Source: Lepidodermella squamata
Taxonomy: Eukaryota > Gastrotricha
Reading direction: 5' to 3'
Length of the DNA stretch: 64,000 bases
Assembly: GCA_047495785.1 (NCBI GenBank)
Contig: JBLDXI010000004.1
Span: 1,612,001 to 1,676,000, forward strand
The position numbers and the translations under genes are program-made. The notes under the pieces are model-generated. The model made no database searches. It was not told the origin of the DNA and worked only from the letters and a program-made list of their open reading frames with translations. The first letter of the stretch is position 1, and every line of letters starts with the position of its first letter. Below, piece after piece: positions 13,101 to 23,091 of this stretch.

Positions 13101-13169
13101 GCCGATCTGCTACGGACACGCGGCGCATTTCAATCAGACCAGCCATGCCCTTCTGATTTCTTTAGCTGA
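10138..13169 (+). CDS. Multi-exon EGF-like protein with C-terminal ankyrin repeats
   Basis: Exons supported by splice sites and phase: about 10161-10249 (5' edge uncertain), 10299-10436, 11917-12012, 12063-12172 and 12348-13169. The first four each encode one EGF-like module with six-Cys spacing (for example CxNGGTC..CxCxxGW). The second is preceded by a Pro/Gln/Ser linker written by an AGCC/CCAG microsatellite. Joins between them are phase 1. The fourth ends in phase 0 at a GTGAGG donor, and the last exon starts in phase 0 at an AG acceptor. That last exon encodes about 70 residues of unknown fold followed by roughly six ankyrin repeats (motifs such as TALMLAAKNGHVEIARLLLD). Its start, VxExYxQL, recurs in two other ankyrin exons in this window. 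If spliced as drawn, the protein is an EGF-ankyrin fusion, probably secreted. The alternative is two separate genes with an independent ankyrin start at 12357. Confidence 0.7.
11297..11701. mobile_element. Inverted-repeat element in the EGF-gene intron
   Basis: The element starts CTGTACTTGCACAAA and ends with the inverse TTTGTGCAAGTACAG, 405 bp in all. Extra copies of a 'gcacaaaatattttgtgc' phrase lie inside both ends. It sits in the 1.48-kb intron between EGF exons. No target-site duplication was recognised. Confidence 0.65.
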
Positions 13170-13397
13170 ATATAATATATGAAGCAGCAGCAGGAATATA
13201 CATCGCCTCAAAACAGCGCGACTAAGCGCGAACCGTCTCAGTTCAGTTCCTTTTCTTAGCCCTCGGTCTCGGTTCAGCTGTTTTACCTAGTGTCGATGAT
13301 TTAAATCCGTTAATAATAAATAGAAGAACTCTGAGAGCTCAGAATCTACTCTAATAGCCACTTTTTTAATTTTATGTAGATTTTGATTAGCTTCAAT

Positions 13398-14192
13398 CTA
13401 ACTGGGATATACGCCCACGTTTTGGAGGGCGGCCCATACTTTTTCTCTGTCGACCAGATCATAGGCTTTTTCGAGGTCTATGAAAACTAAATGTAGTTCT
13501 TTCTTAAACAACATAATTTTTTCGATGATTTGTCGCATGACATAAATACAGTCTCTGGTGCCCTTAAGGGGCTGAAAACCAAATTGTAATTTAGAGATTT
13601 TTGAACCAATCAAAGCTCATTGAATTGAATATTCAATTCGTTCAAGGATAATGGCATACAGTTTTCCTACAACACTGAAGAGGCTTATGCCTCTGTAATT
13701 TTGACATTTTCATTTCTCACCTTTATGTTTATAAATTGGGGTAATTATAGCCGTTGACCATTCTTCAGGGACCCTCTTATCAGTCCAAGCTCGATTCAAA
13801 ATTTCCTTGAGCCATTCAATATTGGCCTCGCTTAAGGCCTTGATCATTTCGGGTCTAATTTCATCTATCCCAGGGGCTTTACCGTTTTTCATGTGGTCGA
13901 TAGCGTTTTTCATTTCGGTGAGAGGAAATTCAGTTACATTTGGATTTTCACCTAAGAAAATGTCGCTGTCGGGGTTATTGGGTTCAAGCCCTTGTAAGAG
14001 ATCCATAAAATAAGATTTCATAACTTCCAAAATTTCATCTATTCCACTGGTAAGTGAACCGTCTTCCTTTTCTAGAGGTTGGGGTTCATTCAAACTATGA
14101 TTCATTTTTATAGATGTGGATAGAAAAATCGCCAAAAAACCAAGTTCACACATCTCGTGAGAGTGCATATTTTTGGTTTGCAACAAGTTCAT
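13398..14192 (-). mobile_element. Decayed non-LTR retrotransposon, reverse-transcriptase fragment
   Basis: Two minus-strand open segments, 13710-14192 and 13398-13613, read in order as part of a LINE reverse transcriptase. The motifs are 'NGKAPGIDEIRPEMIK', 'VPEEWSTAIITPIYKHK', 'LQFGFQPLKGTRDCIYVMRQ' and 'FIDLEKAYDLVDREKVW'. The two parts are in different frames, with stops between them, and the element is truncated at both ends. It is therefore a dead fragment. The family is a non-LTR type; I cannot name the clade. Confidence 0.85.
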
Positions 14193-14318
14193 TCAACTAT
14201 TAAAATGGAAATAAGCAATCACGTGCAGAAAGTTTGCGAACTTGGTTTTTTGGCGATTTTTCTATCCACATCTATAAAAATGAATCATAGTTTGATGAAC
14301 CCCAACCTCTAGAAAAGG
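14066..14318. repeat. 82-bp near-perfect inverted repeat abutting an ATG
   Basis: 14066-14147 and 14238-14318 are reverse complements over about 82 bp, with about 90 bp between. The left arm is inside the LINE reading frame, so the right arm is an inverted duplicate of LINE sequence. It ends one base before the start codon of the secreted ankyrin gene at 14319. The 5' UTR or core promoter of that gene may therefore be LINE-derived and able to form a hairpin. Confidence 0.85.
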
Positions 14319-15463
14319 ATGTACCTATTCCGAGTACTTTTCTACACTGCAATCGCTGCTTCTCATGTCGATGCTTGCTGGAATAAGAAGGAAAAGGTAG
14401 TTATAGCTGAACTTTCTTCATGACATGAATTTTACTAGATTCCAAGGACTGCAATCACCACGAAAACGGCTTGGTGAGATCAAATTACCTGGGCGATAAT
14501 TTTGACGAAGAAATAGTGACTTGCACTATCGAAAACTTGGCCAAATCCAAGTTACTTAGAGTCGGCTACATGCACGGCCGAGCATCATGGCACAAATGCC
14601 TGGCCAGGGGCGGATCGGCAGATTACACGCTGTTGTACTCCGCAGTGTGCTTCGCCGGCAGCGATGAGGGCAAGGCGAAACTCGCGAAACTGCTCATCGA
14701 CTACGGCGCTGATCCAAACGCAGGTCTTGCGTGGTCGAGAGAGTGCCGCTGCGACCACACCGTACGAACTACGCCCCTGATAGCCGCGGCTAAGAATAAC
14801 CACGCGAAAGTCGCGAAGGTTTTGCTGGAAAACGGGGCGGATCCTAATTTAGCTGAAGCAATCGGCAATTTCCCACTCACATACGCTGTTAGACTTCGGC
14901 ATTACGAAACAGCTGAGATTCTACTGAAACACGGAGCTGATCCGAATAAGCTGCCTGATAGGACGGAGTACGATGCTTTGACTGATCGCTATAACTTGCG
15001 GGATTTTACTAAATTCACCCAACCGTTGCTGCATTTTGCTGTTAACAATTCTGATAAAGCTATGGTTGAGTTGCTTCTACAACACGGGGCTGATGTGAAT
15101 GGCTACGATGAAGATGAGTTCACGCCGTTGATGCTCGCGGCCTACAACAACAACCAAGCTATGGCGAAAATTCTAATGAAACACGGGGCTGATCTCTTTA
15201 AAACTGATCAAGAGGGTCTGGGCCCATTTGAAATTGCTGCGAGGCGGGAGCATAGGCCGTTGTTGAGGTACCTGCTCGACGAATGCTGTCTGGCTATTGT
15301 TGAGCGGAAGATCAAGCCGCGGCGGAAGTTTAATGTTGTAGGCGTTAAATATAGGGCGGCTGCGATTTCGTCGCATACTTCGGCCAATGTGTGCTTCGGG
15401 TTGATTTTGGAGGGTTACGAGTTCTGGCCGCCGGGTTGCGTTACCCCAACATGGTTTGATTGA
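14319..15463 (+). CDS. Secreted ankyrin-repeat protein
   Basis: Exon 1 (14319-14396) encodes a signal peptide (MYLFRVLFYTAIAASHVDA). A 50-nt GT-AG intron (14397-14446) joins it in phase 0 to exon 2 (14447-15463), giving 364 residues. Exon 2 has about six ankyrin repeats, visible as LLIDYGADPN, LLENGADPN, LLKHGADPN, LLQHGADVN and LMKHGADLF. Between repeats there are extra Cys residues, and the last part is about 60 residues of unknown type. The alternative acceptor at 14438 would create an immediate stop, which fixes the 14447 boundary. Ankyrin repeats are normally intracellular, so the signal peptide is notable; it fits the other ankyrin exons here, which follow EGF or trypsin-sushi exons. 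Function is unknown. Confidence 0.8.
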
Positions 15464-15615
15464 CCGGAAACGCCTTGAAAGATTATTTACACAATTTTAT
15501 TGAATAATTTTAAGAATAGGAAATGTGATTCATTCAATAGAATATTTAGGAATTATGATTAGGAATTCAAGTTACGGAAATTGAAGTAAATTATGTCCCT
15601 TGATCCGATTCACTT

Positions 15616-18600
15616 TTATATGTTTTTAAGAACAATATAGTTGAAGTAGGCAAAGAGAGCCGCCGTAAGGATGAAAGCTGGGACATCCAGCAGTCTAACC
15701 AAGCTGATTGTTCCTTTACACAGCATTTTCATGCCCCGCTTCCCCTCTACAAAGAAGGAACACGCCAGCCAAAGAGACAGCAAGTTGTAGATTGTGACTC
15801 CGGCCGAGAACCAAGCCATCCATTGAATGTAAGAACTCAAAATTGTGCTATCCGAATTCGGAGCCTGGCTTATGATCTCAGTCTGGCTAACAGCCATTGC
15901 CAGTAGGATAGTCACTGTAAAGGCAGCCCGCTCTGGCATAGCCGGAGCCATCAAAAAAGCAGCCAGGTCCAAACTGCCCAGAATTGCAGTGGGTAAGTAC
16001 AAATTGTTGATGTAGTAGGACGGGTATCTTTTGAAAGTAACTTCATAGACAACAATTGATACGTTATAACCATTGAAAAAAGCCCACGATAGATAACCCC
16101 TAAAATCGGTCACCAGCCACTCGGAATTATCAACGGCATCAATATCCCACAGAAATGTAGGTGAGTCAAGAAAAGAAACCAGAAGATTCGATCGCTGAAG
16201 ACCGAAAACAAACGCGCAGGATTGTTTATCGAAAGGGAACTCCTTCATGCCCAGCGTGCAATCAGCTTTGAATAGGCCCTCTCGGGTCCAATAGAAGTTG
16301 TAAGTCTTATTCGGGCTCACTTTAGCACCAACTCCGTCCATAGTGACCAGAAAATCATCGCCAATCGCGACGTTTTTCATGTAAACATTTGACTGGGCAC
16401 TGTTGATGAAGCGAAGCTGGGGGAGCCAGATTTGATCTGGATGTGCCACATAGATTTGTTCCTTAGGTCTCGTTGCAATCGGGTCTGTTGAATTCTTCGG
16501 GCAAGTTGCTACCGACCATGATAAAAGAACGACCCCGCTAACAGATATCGTGTCATCCGCACTCGATAGCTCATTCAAACCAGGTACATAGAAAGTTATG
16601 TTGATCCGGAGTGGATGTGATTCGTCAATATTGGGAGGGGCGTAACGCGATGCCTCAAAGTGGTCACATCGTTTCAGAACATCTTCGATTGTGTCGAAAG
16701 GTGTGTAAGGCGGTTTTAGCCCATTTGCATCTAATTGGGGCAGGAGACTCTGAGCCGATATATTCGTCCCAATCCTCGATTCTCCATTTGAGGCTTCTAT
16801 TTTTCTGAAAGTCGGCTCTTGAACCAGGTTTGAAACAGGGGCTTTTGATGTGAGCCCAGAATTCGTCGTGGTTTGTCGCTCAGTTGCTGTATTGGTTTTG
16901 GTAGTTATGGTGGTCGGCTCTTGAACCAGGTTCGAAACAGGACCTTGTGATGAGAGCTCAAAGTTAGTGGTTGGTCTGGCAGTTGTCGTGGTGGTTGTGG
17001 TAGCTGTTGAACTTGTTGAAGTCGAAGTGGTGGGCAGCTGATTGCCGCAGATACCAGCCAAAATAACCAATTCATCTGCCGATAACGCAGTTGAATGAAG
17101 GCTGACACAAGCCAATTCATCATTACTGGCCAATGGTACCAAAGTGGAGCCAGAATAGTACATTCCTAACTCAAGGTTCATATATCCTAGATGGAACCTA
17201 AACTCGGTCGAAAAATCAGTAGTCGTACTGGCCAGCGCCACGCTGTTCCATTCATTTTTCCCTCGGTAGCCTAGCAAGGTCCCACTTTCATAGGTGTAGG
17301 CGAAGAATCGCCAGGATTGCGGCTGGTCGTAGGCAACTGGCAGCGATAATTTCTTGTAACCATCCATGAGCCAGCCAGCAAAGGAAAGGGCAGAGTTTTC
17401 GCATTTTACTGTAAAATGCTCAGTGGACAGTATTCCAGATGGTCCGGAGCAAGAGCCCTTGTAGTAGAAAGCGATTGTGTATTCTTTGAAAACTGGCAAA
17501 TTATTGACGACCAGAAGTTGTTTATCAGAAGCAGAATAAGATCCAAAGCTATAGGGTCCACCTTTTTTCGCACTCGGCATCCCGAGCGTAACATCGAATA
17601 AATCAGAGCCAAACTTGTCTATGACGTTCAGCTTTGAATTCATAGTTAAGGGCAAATATGCGATCAAATATTCATTTTTCGGCATTGCTTCGAAATTCGC
17701 CGGAACAAATGAAGGTTTTGGGTACGGCTTTCCACAAGCGTATGGAAGCTTTGCGACTTCAACATCAGCCAAAGCTGTCGAGTAGTAAGTAACACACGAC
17801 AATTCCTGGCCTGGATACATGGTGTAAGTATCCACATCCAAAACCCTAGCTAGGCCGATTCGAACTCGGAAATAGTCGAATATTTCTGTAGCTTCGAGGG
17901 TCAAATTTACGGTTGTGAAGTTGTACATTACTTTCGAATCACTTTCCCGCATAACGAAACCTTTCAGGGTCCGGGTTGGCCAATCGTAAGTATAGGCCAC
18001 GAATTGCCACGTATTGGCCTCATATGCGAGTTTGGCTCTTTCAATAGATATCCATTTGTCATCACCCCTTGATTTGGCAACAATGCCGAGCATCGTATCG
18101 TGGTAGATTGACAATTTTCCAGGCAGAAAGATGCCTTGTTTATCGGAACCACTCGATTTATGGTAGAACGAAACAGTGAACGATGCGGGTTGAATGATCG
18201 AAAGCGATGGACCAGATTGGCCGGATGCTCCTTCAAGCGACCCGAGACCAAATGGGCCTCGAGGGACGATTTTGGCTGTTCCAGGGTCTGTGGGAGTGAT
18301 AACCTGGCCGAATTTATCGAAAAGCGATAGCCCACTTTGCGTAGTGAATGGAGCGTAGAAAACCAAGCTACGTCTCTGGGGCAGATAATCGAAGAAATCC
18401 GGGAGATTGTTTGCCCTTCCATCCTTCCTCCCGCAGCCCTTGACAATTTTCGATATATCACTAAGACTCAGTGCTTCGGAATAATAGCTAACACAGGCGA
18501 TCCACTTTGCTTCCGGGTTTAGAACGACCTCATTCGGCATAGCATCGCCGATTTGAGGATCATCATAGACTGGGAAGATAGGTGATACCAACGCCATGTC

Positions 18601-20547
18601 TTTCATTTCGGGTGCTTGAACTGGCTCTGATGCAGATGCGGCGTATTTGAAGCCTCTTACAATGTATTCATCAGCCGATGCATTGCTTGAATATGTGAAT
18701 ACGTACAGGTTCCATTGGTTGTTGTCGTATGTCACTGGATACGACTTGCCGTTTCCTCGAAGTATCATATTGCCATTTTGACAGGTGATTTGATAGCGAA
18801 GAGTATAGACAATCCCGACAGTTTCTGCACAAGGTCCCAAGTACATGAAAGCGAAAGTGAATGAATCCTGGTTCTTGACCCCCGAAATCCGAGGACCAAG
18901 GCCGTTCGCCATCAGGAAACTGATTTGAAAAGGCCCACCCAGTGACGTGGTCGAATTTCGCTTTTGTGCCTCGCCGTACCACAAGGTCGACCCGAATTTG
19001 TCGAAAACTGAGTATGGCGATTTCGAAACAAAAGGCGTGTGGTATACAAGTTTTCCAAGCTGGGGCAACTCGTCGAAAGTATCGGGTAGGAATTCCGACC
19101 TTGCCGGTCTCTTCCCGCATGTGTAAGTCAGCATTCGAAGGTCAACCTGCGACAAAGCTGTATTGTGAATAGTAACACAGGCCAAGCTATCCGTTGTACG
19201 GCTAAAGACCTGCAGACCACGGAATGCTTCGATCGAGAAATAGCCGCCACTGAACGCTGTAAAAGCCTTGCTAGTCGTCGGCCCAACACTCATGAAATCG
19301 TTTTCGGGCAGTTGGTAGTAGGTTTCAACACTGCTATCTCGAAATACAAATGCCATAAATATCCAGTCGCTCGGGCGTGGATATGGAACAGCATCTGTCG
19401 TTTGTTTACTGGTAGCGGTTGGCCCCAGGTAGACCACCCCAGAATCGGGCTGACACATTATGAAGCCCGAGTCATTCAGACCGAGTATAGGGCTGTTTTG
19501 TTTGCAAGGTCCTCTATAGTAGAAGGAAACCGTCATAGGCCAACTAGTTCTTAGATTCTCGACTTTGTAAATTCGATCGCCCGCGTTCTTCACAGAAATC
19601 GATCCGAAACCGTTCGGTCCGAATAAATCTTTCGAAACCGCCGTTCCGATATTTGAAGCCTGGCGAAAGTTGTCCGAGCCGTATTTCTGGAACACCTTAT
19701 CTCCAACACTCCTCATCGGCATATGGATGGCTAAACTGTCGATCTGAGGCATCAGCCGAAATGTTTCAGGCATCTCGCTGGAGGGCGGGATTTCGAGGCC
19801 ACATGCGTACATGATTTTCTTTATATCGAAAATCCCCACCGCCTTGTTGTACAGTGTCATGCACGCGAATTGGTCGTTGCCTGGTGATGTGTAAACCGCA
19901 GTGTTGTTAGTCCTCACTCCTTTGCCTATCGAAACTGATGTCGCGGAGGGGCTCAGTACAACAGAAGAATACGAGTATGTGATGAAGGCCGGTGCCTCGC
20001 TAGCTACGTTGATCAAACTCAGCTCTTGAAACCCCGCGTTGTAAGTTACAGCGACAAATGTCCAAGGCGTGTAGTTTTTGTGTAGAGGCATTGATTCGCT
20101 TCGAGTTGCCACTGATGAGTTCCACATAACGACAACCAGCTTCTTAGTGAATGCTTCACAGTAGATCGAGAAGAAGAGCTCTAAATGCACGAGACCTGTA
20201 TCCTTGGTGCAATTCATTTTCACGAAGAATGTCAGCGTGAAATTGACAATTTTAACAGGCAGGTTGTAGGTGAGTATCGGGTCGGTAGTCAAGCCAGGCA
20301 ACAGAGTGACTGCTCCCATGGCGTAAGGTCCCTGCGCCACTTCGATCGATTTGATGTCGGCAGCTGGTTTCATATCGTTGGTCGATTTCGAGAAGAACCG
20401 CGTCTCGCCTTTGTCCAACAGCCACAGAAAGAAGTCTGTGTTGCTGGGCAACAAGCTGAGAACGTCATCCAAATTCTTGGCTTGCATCGGCCAATCTTTA
20501 GCCGCGCTGTACTGCGCAAGCACCAGCAAAACCAGCCAGAGCAGCAT
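15616..20547 (-). CDS. Five-LamG Cys-loop ligand-gated ion channel, intact
   Basis: An uninterrupted 1643-codon exon. Residues 1-17 form a signal peptide. Five LamG/concanavalin-like repeats start near 32, 258, 486, 715 and 946; each opens with an 'LPxxFxxLPQ'-like phrase and closes with 'LACV..YxxALS..D..KL..CGK'. A Thr-rich stalk (1168-1265) contains a duplicated GPVSNLVQEPT segment. The ligand-binding domain (about 1265-1500) has a Cys loop of exactly 13 residues with FPFDKQS. Four membrane helices follow: M1 'YLPTAILGSLDLAAFLM', M2 'AAFTVTILLAMAVSQTEI', M3 'YIQWMAWFSAGVTIYNLL' and M4 'VPAFILTAALFAYFNYIV'. The M3-M4 loop is very short. It should be a pentameric channel subunit with a large extracellular adhesive array. 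The ligand is unknown, because the key aromatic-box residues cannot be assigned by eye. Receptor domains of normal animal relatives total about 450 residues, so the N-terminal 1160 residues are an addition. Confidence 0.92.
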   Translation of the reverse strand: MLLWLVLLVLAQYSAAKDWPMQAKNLDDVLSLLPSNTDFFLWLLDKGETRFFSKSTNDMKPAADIKSIEVAQGPYAMGAVTLLPGLTTDPILTYNLPVKIVNFTLTFFVKMNCTKDTGLVHLELFFSIYCEAFTKKLVVVMWNSSVATRSESMPLHKNYTPWTFVAVTYNAGFQELSLINVASEAPAFITYSYSSVVLSPSATSVSIGKGVRTNNTAVYTSPGNDQFACMTLYNKAVGIFDIKKIMYACGLEIPPSSEMPETFRLMPQIDSLAIHMPMRSVGDKVFQKYGSDNFRQASNIGTAVSKDLFGPNGFGSISVKNAGDRIYKVENLRTSWPMTVSFYYRGPCKQNSPILGLNDSGFIMCQPDSGVVYLGPTATSKQTTDAVPYPRPSDWIFMAFVFRDSSVETYYQLPENDFMSVGPTTSKAFTAFSGGYFSIEAFRGLQVFSRTTDSLACVTIHNTALSQVDLRMLTYTCGKRPARSEFLPDTFDELPQLGKLVYHTPFVSKSPYSVFDKFGSTLWYGEAQKRNSTTSLGGPFQISFLMANGLGPRISGVKNQDSFTFAFMYLGPCAETVGIVYTLRYQITCQNGNMILRGNGKSYPVTYDNNQWNLYVFTYSSNASADEYIVRGFKYAASASEPVQAPEMKDMALVSPIFPVYDDPQIGDAMPNEVVLNPEAKWIACVSYYSEALSLSDISKIVKGCGRKDGRANNLPDFFDYLPQRRSLVFYAPFTTQSGLSLFDKFGQVITPTDPGTAKIVPRGPFGLGSLEGASGQSGPSLSIIQPASFTVSFYHKSSGSDKQGIFLPGKLSIYHDTMLGIVAKSRGDDKWISIERAKLAYEANTWQFVAYTYDWPTRTLKGFVMRESDSKVMYNFTTVNLTLEATEIFDYFRVRIGLARVLDVDTYTMYPGQELSCVTYYSTALADVEVAKLPYACGKPYPKPSFVPANFEAMPKNEYLIAYLPLTMNSKLNVIDKFGSDLFDVTLGMPSAKKGGPYSFGSYSASDKQLLVVNNLPVFKEYTIAFYYKGSCSGPSGILSTEHFTVKCENSALSFAGWLMDGYKKLSLPVAYDQPQSWRFFAYTYESGTLLGYRGKNEWNSVALASTTTDFSTEFRFHLGYMNLELGMYYSGSTLVPLASNDELACVSLHSTALSADELVILAGICGNQLPTTSTSTSSTATTTTTTTARPTTNFELSSQGPVSNLVQEPTTITTKTNTATERQTTTNSGLTSKAPVSNLVQEPTFRKIEASNGESRIGTNISAQSLLPQLDANGLKPPYTPFDTIEDVLKRCDHFEASRYAPPNIDESHPLRINITFYVPGLNELSSADDTISVSGVVLLSWSVATCPKNSTDPIATRPKEQIYVAHPDQIWLPQLRFINSAQSNVYMKNVAIGDDFLVTMDGVGAKVSPNKTYNFYWTREGLFKADCTLGMKEFPFDKQSCAFVFGLQRSNLLVSFLDSPTFLWDIDAVDNSEWLVTDFRGYLSWAFFNGYNVSIVVYEVTFKRYPSYYINNLYLPTAILGSLDLAAFLMAPAMPERAAFTVTILLAMAVSQTEIISQAPNSDSTILSSYIQWMAWFSAGVTIYNLLSLWLACSFFVEGKRGMKMLCKGTISLVRLLDVPAFILTAALFAYFNYIVLKNI

Positions 20548-21241
20548 GACTGATTTCAGTTTTTAGCAATAAATCAGAATTTCGAAAATCAGCGGAAAAA
20601 GTTGACGAACGCAAGAAGCATGCGCGAGGGTAAATAAACAAAGAATTCCAGGAAGCGTGCCCTGAACAGGATATGAGAATCAGGATTATTGCTGTTTTTC
20701 ATCAAATATATCACCCGATTCTGCTAGACTTGTTCAAATAGAATCGTAGATTTTGTCGATTCGAGACGAGGCAGCGAAATGTTAATGCGTTCGAATGAAG
20801 CTTTCGGTGTTTTTATTACCGACATCCGGCATGTGATTCTGATGTGGATGATAACACGAAAACATGTTTTCTTCAACGGGACTGTACACGTGAAGCCGAG
20901 GCTTAATCCTGGACCTTCCTAGTTCGCTGCTGGAACGAATATTAGTTGCGCGGAACTAGGGAGGCCGAGATTAAGGATTAAGCCTCGGGATTAGCGGGGT
21001 AGTTCAAATAATTCATATTGTCTCAGATTTCCTTTACTATGTTTTAATATTCTGAATGGGCTACTACACAAAAGAAGAATTTTTGTTGAAATATTATCAA
21101 TGGTAATAAATTTATTGGTTATATGGTTGAATTTTGAATAGAGTATAGCTAGAAATCCAAGAATCTTTCATCTATCAGCATGATTCATCCCTCTTCAACT
21201 TTCAATTGAAAATTCCTTCCTGGTTTTTTTACCATCAAGAA
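20548..21241. other. Intergenic, with one hairpin
   Basis: No gene was recognised. 20896-20928 and 20955-20988 are near-reverse complements (CCGAGGCTTAATCC type), forming a hairpin-like miniature element of about 93 bp. Confidence 0.5.
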
Positions 21242-21618
21242 CAGGGTTTCTCAAAGGGGTCGCGGGCCCTTTTTCCGTGGGTCGCGATAATCGCCTGGTG
21301 AATTTCACAAAACTTGAATATTGGGAAAATTCGGTTCATTTTCGGTTCAGGGAAATTTTTCATAAATAGCGCTAGCTAAAGATCGCTTCGATCGCATCCA
21401 ATTTTATTTAACCGAATGACGTTGACTGTCGAGTTAATGAAAATTGTGAAGAAATTATGAGAAAATGTAAATTTGATGATATTTTTTAGCTTGGACGCAC
21501 AATTTTCGAGCATCTTTCAATGAAAGAAGGAACAAAATTAAAAAAATTGCTAGGGGTCGCAGCCTCGTAAATAAATGTGATTTTGGGGTCGCCAAGTGTT
21601 AGGGTTTGAGAAGCCCAG
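21242..21618. mobile_element. Non-autonomous hAT-type element (TTCTCAAA/GGTCGC termini)
   Basis: The left end CAGGGTTTCTCAAAGGGGTC and the right end, whose inverse reads CTGGGCTTCTCAAACCC, resemble hAT elements of the 'ttctcaaa...ggggtcgc' type. The flanks ATCAAGAA (21234-21241) and ACCAAGAA (21619-21626) match at 7 of 8 positions, fitting an aged 8-bp target duplication. The minus-strand open frame inside it has hydrophobic stretches but no recognisable domain, and I do not call it a gene. Confidence 0.75.
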
Positions 21619-22240
21619 ACCAAGAAGAACAATGTAATTATGTTAATAATTAATAATGTTAGCAAATTAGTAATCAAGATCCAGATAAATTTGCGGACTT
21701 CCTTCGTCCAAGGAGTAAAGATCAACTTCAAACTTGAAAAGCCACTAAGAAACGAGAAAATAGAAAAAATCCCGGCGAAAAGGATTTTGAGATCAAAATT
21801 ATTCCCGATGTCCAACTAGCGGAATCGGTTTCTTTTGAAAAAGATGAATGGCGCATGGTTGTTAACTCGATTGAAAATTACGAATTCTATACAAAAAGCA
21901 GAATCCTCGACTGTGGGGGTGGGTGAGGATCATTCTTTGCCTGCCTTCGCCCTCTTCAAAACCGGAAACGGTACACGACGCTCAGTCCCGAAGAGGATAA
22001 ATAAAAACATTATTATATATCAAACTTGAATTTCCTTTATTTAGGCTGCAGTAATGCCTAACCCTTGAACCGTGAACATGTGATGAGCTTCAGGAATATG
22101 TCCTAATCAATAGTTGCAAAGGTTCGTTGATGGCTGGGATCAGCTTTTTGCGACTTTGCAAGTGACAATGTTGTTAGCAGCGCTGCAACTGATGGCGAAG
22201 CTCGGCGAAGGCACAACCCACTCGAGTTTGCTGCCGTAGT

Positions 22241-22783
22241 CTAGAATATCGAGCTTTTGTACTGTTCACTCGCCTTGCAGTACTGCAACGCAGATTCCTC
22301 ATTGCTCGATAAATAATAGCCAATCTATGAAACGAAAATGAATGACAAATTTTGGGAAATTTTGATGCAAACTCACAGGGTGAACGTTTACAGGGCATCC
22401 AACGCCCTCTTTCGCGCAAGTTTCATCGGGGCAGCGAACTGCGCCCTGTACACATGGAATATTAGGGTATTTGATTGAAAAAGGGAACTGACCGTTGCCT
22501 CCTGGCAGGCAGCTAGCGTCGCATACTCCATGATAATTGTTGCATGGGGAACTCGAAGCTGCGAAAAATATCAGAATTTCGGTCAATCAGGACATTAATG
22601 GTATGAAAAGCTAACATCATCAGCTGCACACCGGCTGGCCTTGCATTCGAAACGCGAAGTGCGAGGGTCTTTGCACTTGAAGTAGGTCGGAGGACGGGGC
22701 GGGGGCGGCGCTGGAGGATCGCAGGCCAGGCTCAGCGCAACAAGGCAGCTAGCTATCATAAGAGCAGATACAAATGACTTCAT
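22241..22783 (-). CDS. Small secreted Cys-rich protein, paralogue of the 50.4-kb gene
   Basis: Exons (minus): 22783-22616, 22558-22377 and 22324-22241. Exon 1 opens with a signal peptide (MKSFVSALMIASCLVALSLA) and a proline-rich stretch. Exon 2 is Cys-rich (SPCNNYHGVCDASC; CVQGAVRC..CAKEGVGCP). Exon 3 ends the protein (ALQYCKASEQYK). The order and spacing match the gene at 50359-50771: RCxxxxNxxxCKAxRC, then CxQxAVxxxC...GCPxxxxPV. One anomaly remains: exon 1 reaches its only GT donor in phase 0, while exon 2 reads correctly only in phase 1. Either a non-canonical donor is used or the copy carries a one-base frameshift. The family is unknown to me; the products should be extracellular and disulfide-bonded. 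Confidence 0.65.
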
Positions 22784-23091
22784 CCAAACGTCAGACATTC
22801 CTGAGAATAAGTCTGTTTTCAATTGAAACTGCACCGTTCGGCAGCAGCAAACACGTGAATTGAAAGAATAATCCACCAGACGCCACTCATCCTGCATACT
22901 GATGAGCATAGACAACACTGTAACAGATAGGACGCAAACGATCTTCCTATGGTGATTTTATTCGAACGGCCACTTTTTATGCCACCTTACGCCCTTTCCG
23001 CCCATTATAATTTTAATTAACGAAGTGCACTTTCATACATAAATATGTATGACATTTTTAACTTTCATACATATTTATGTATGGCAAAGTT

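Noticed and set aside
21486-21815. Minus-strand open frame with hydrophobic stretches resembling a membrane protein
   Set aside because: It overlaps the right half and end of a hAT-type element and has no recognisable family or splice context.
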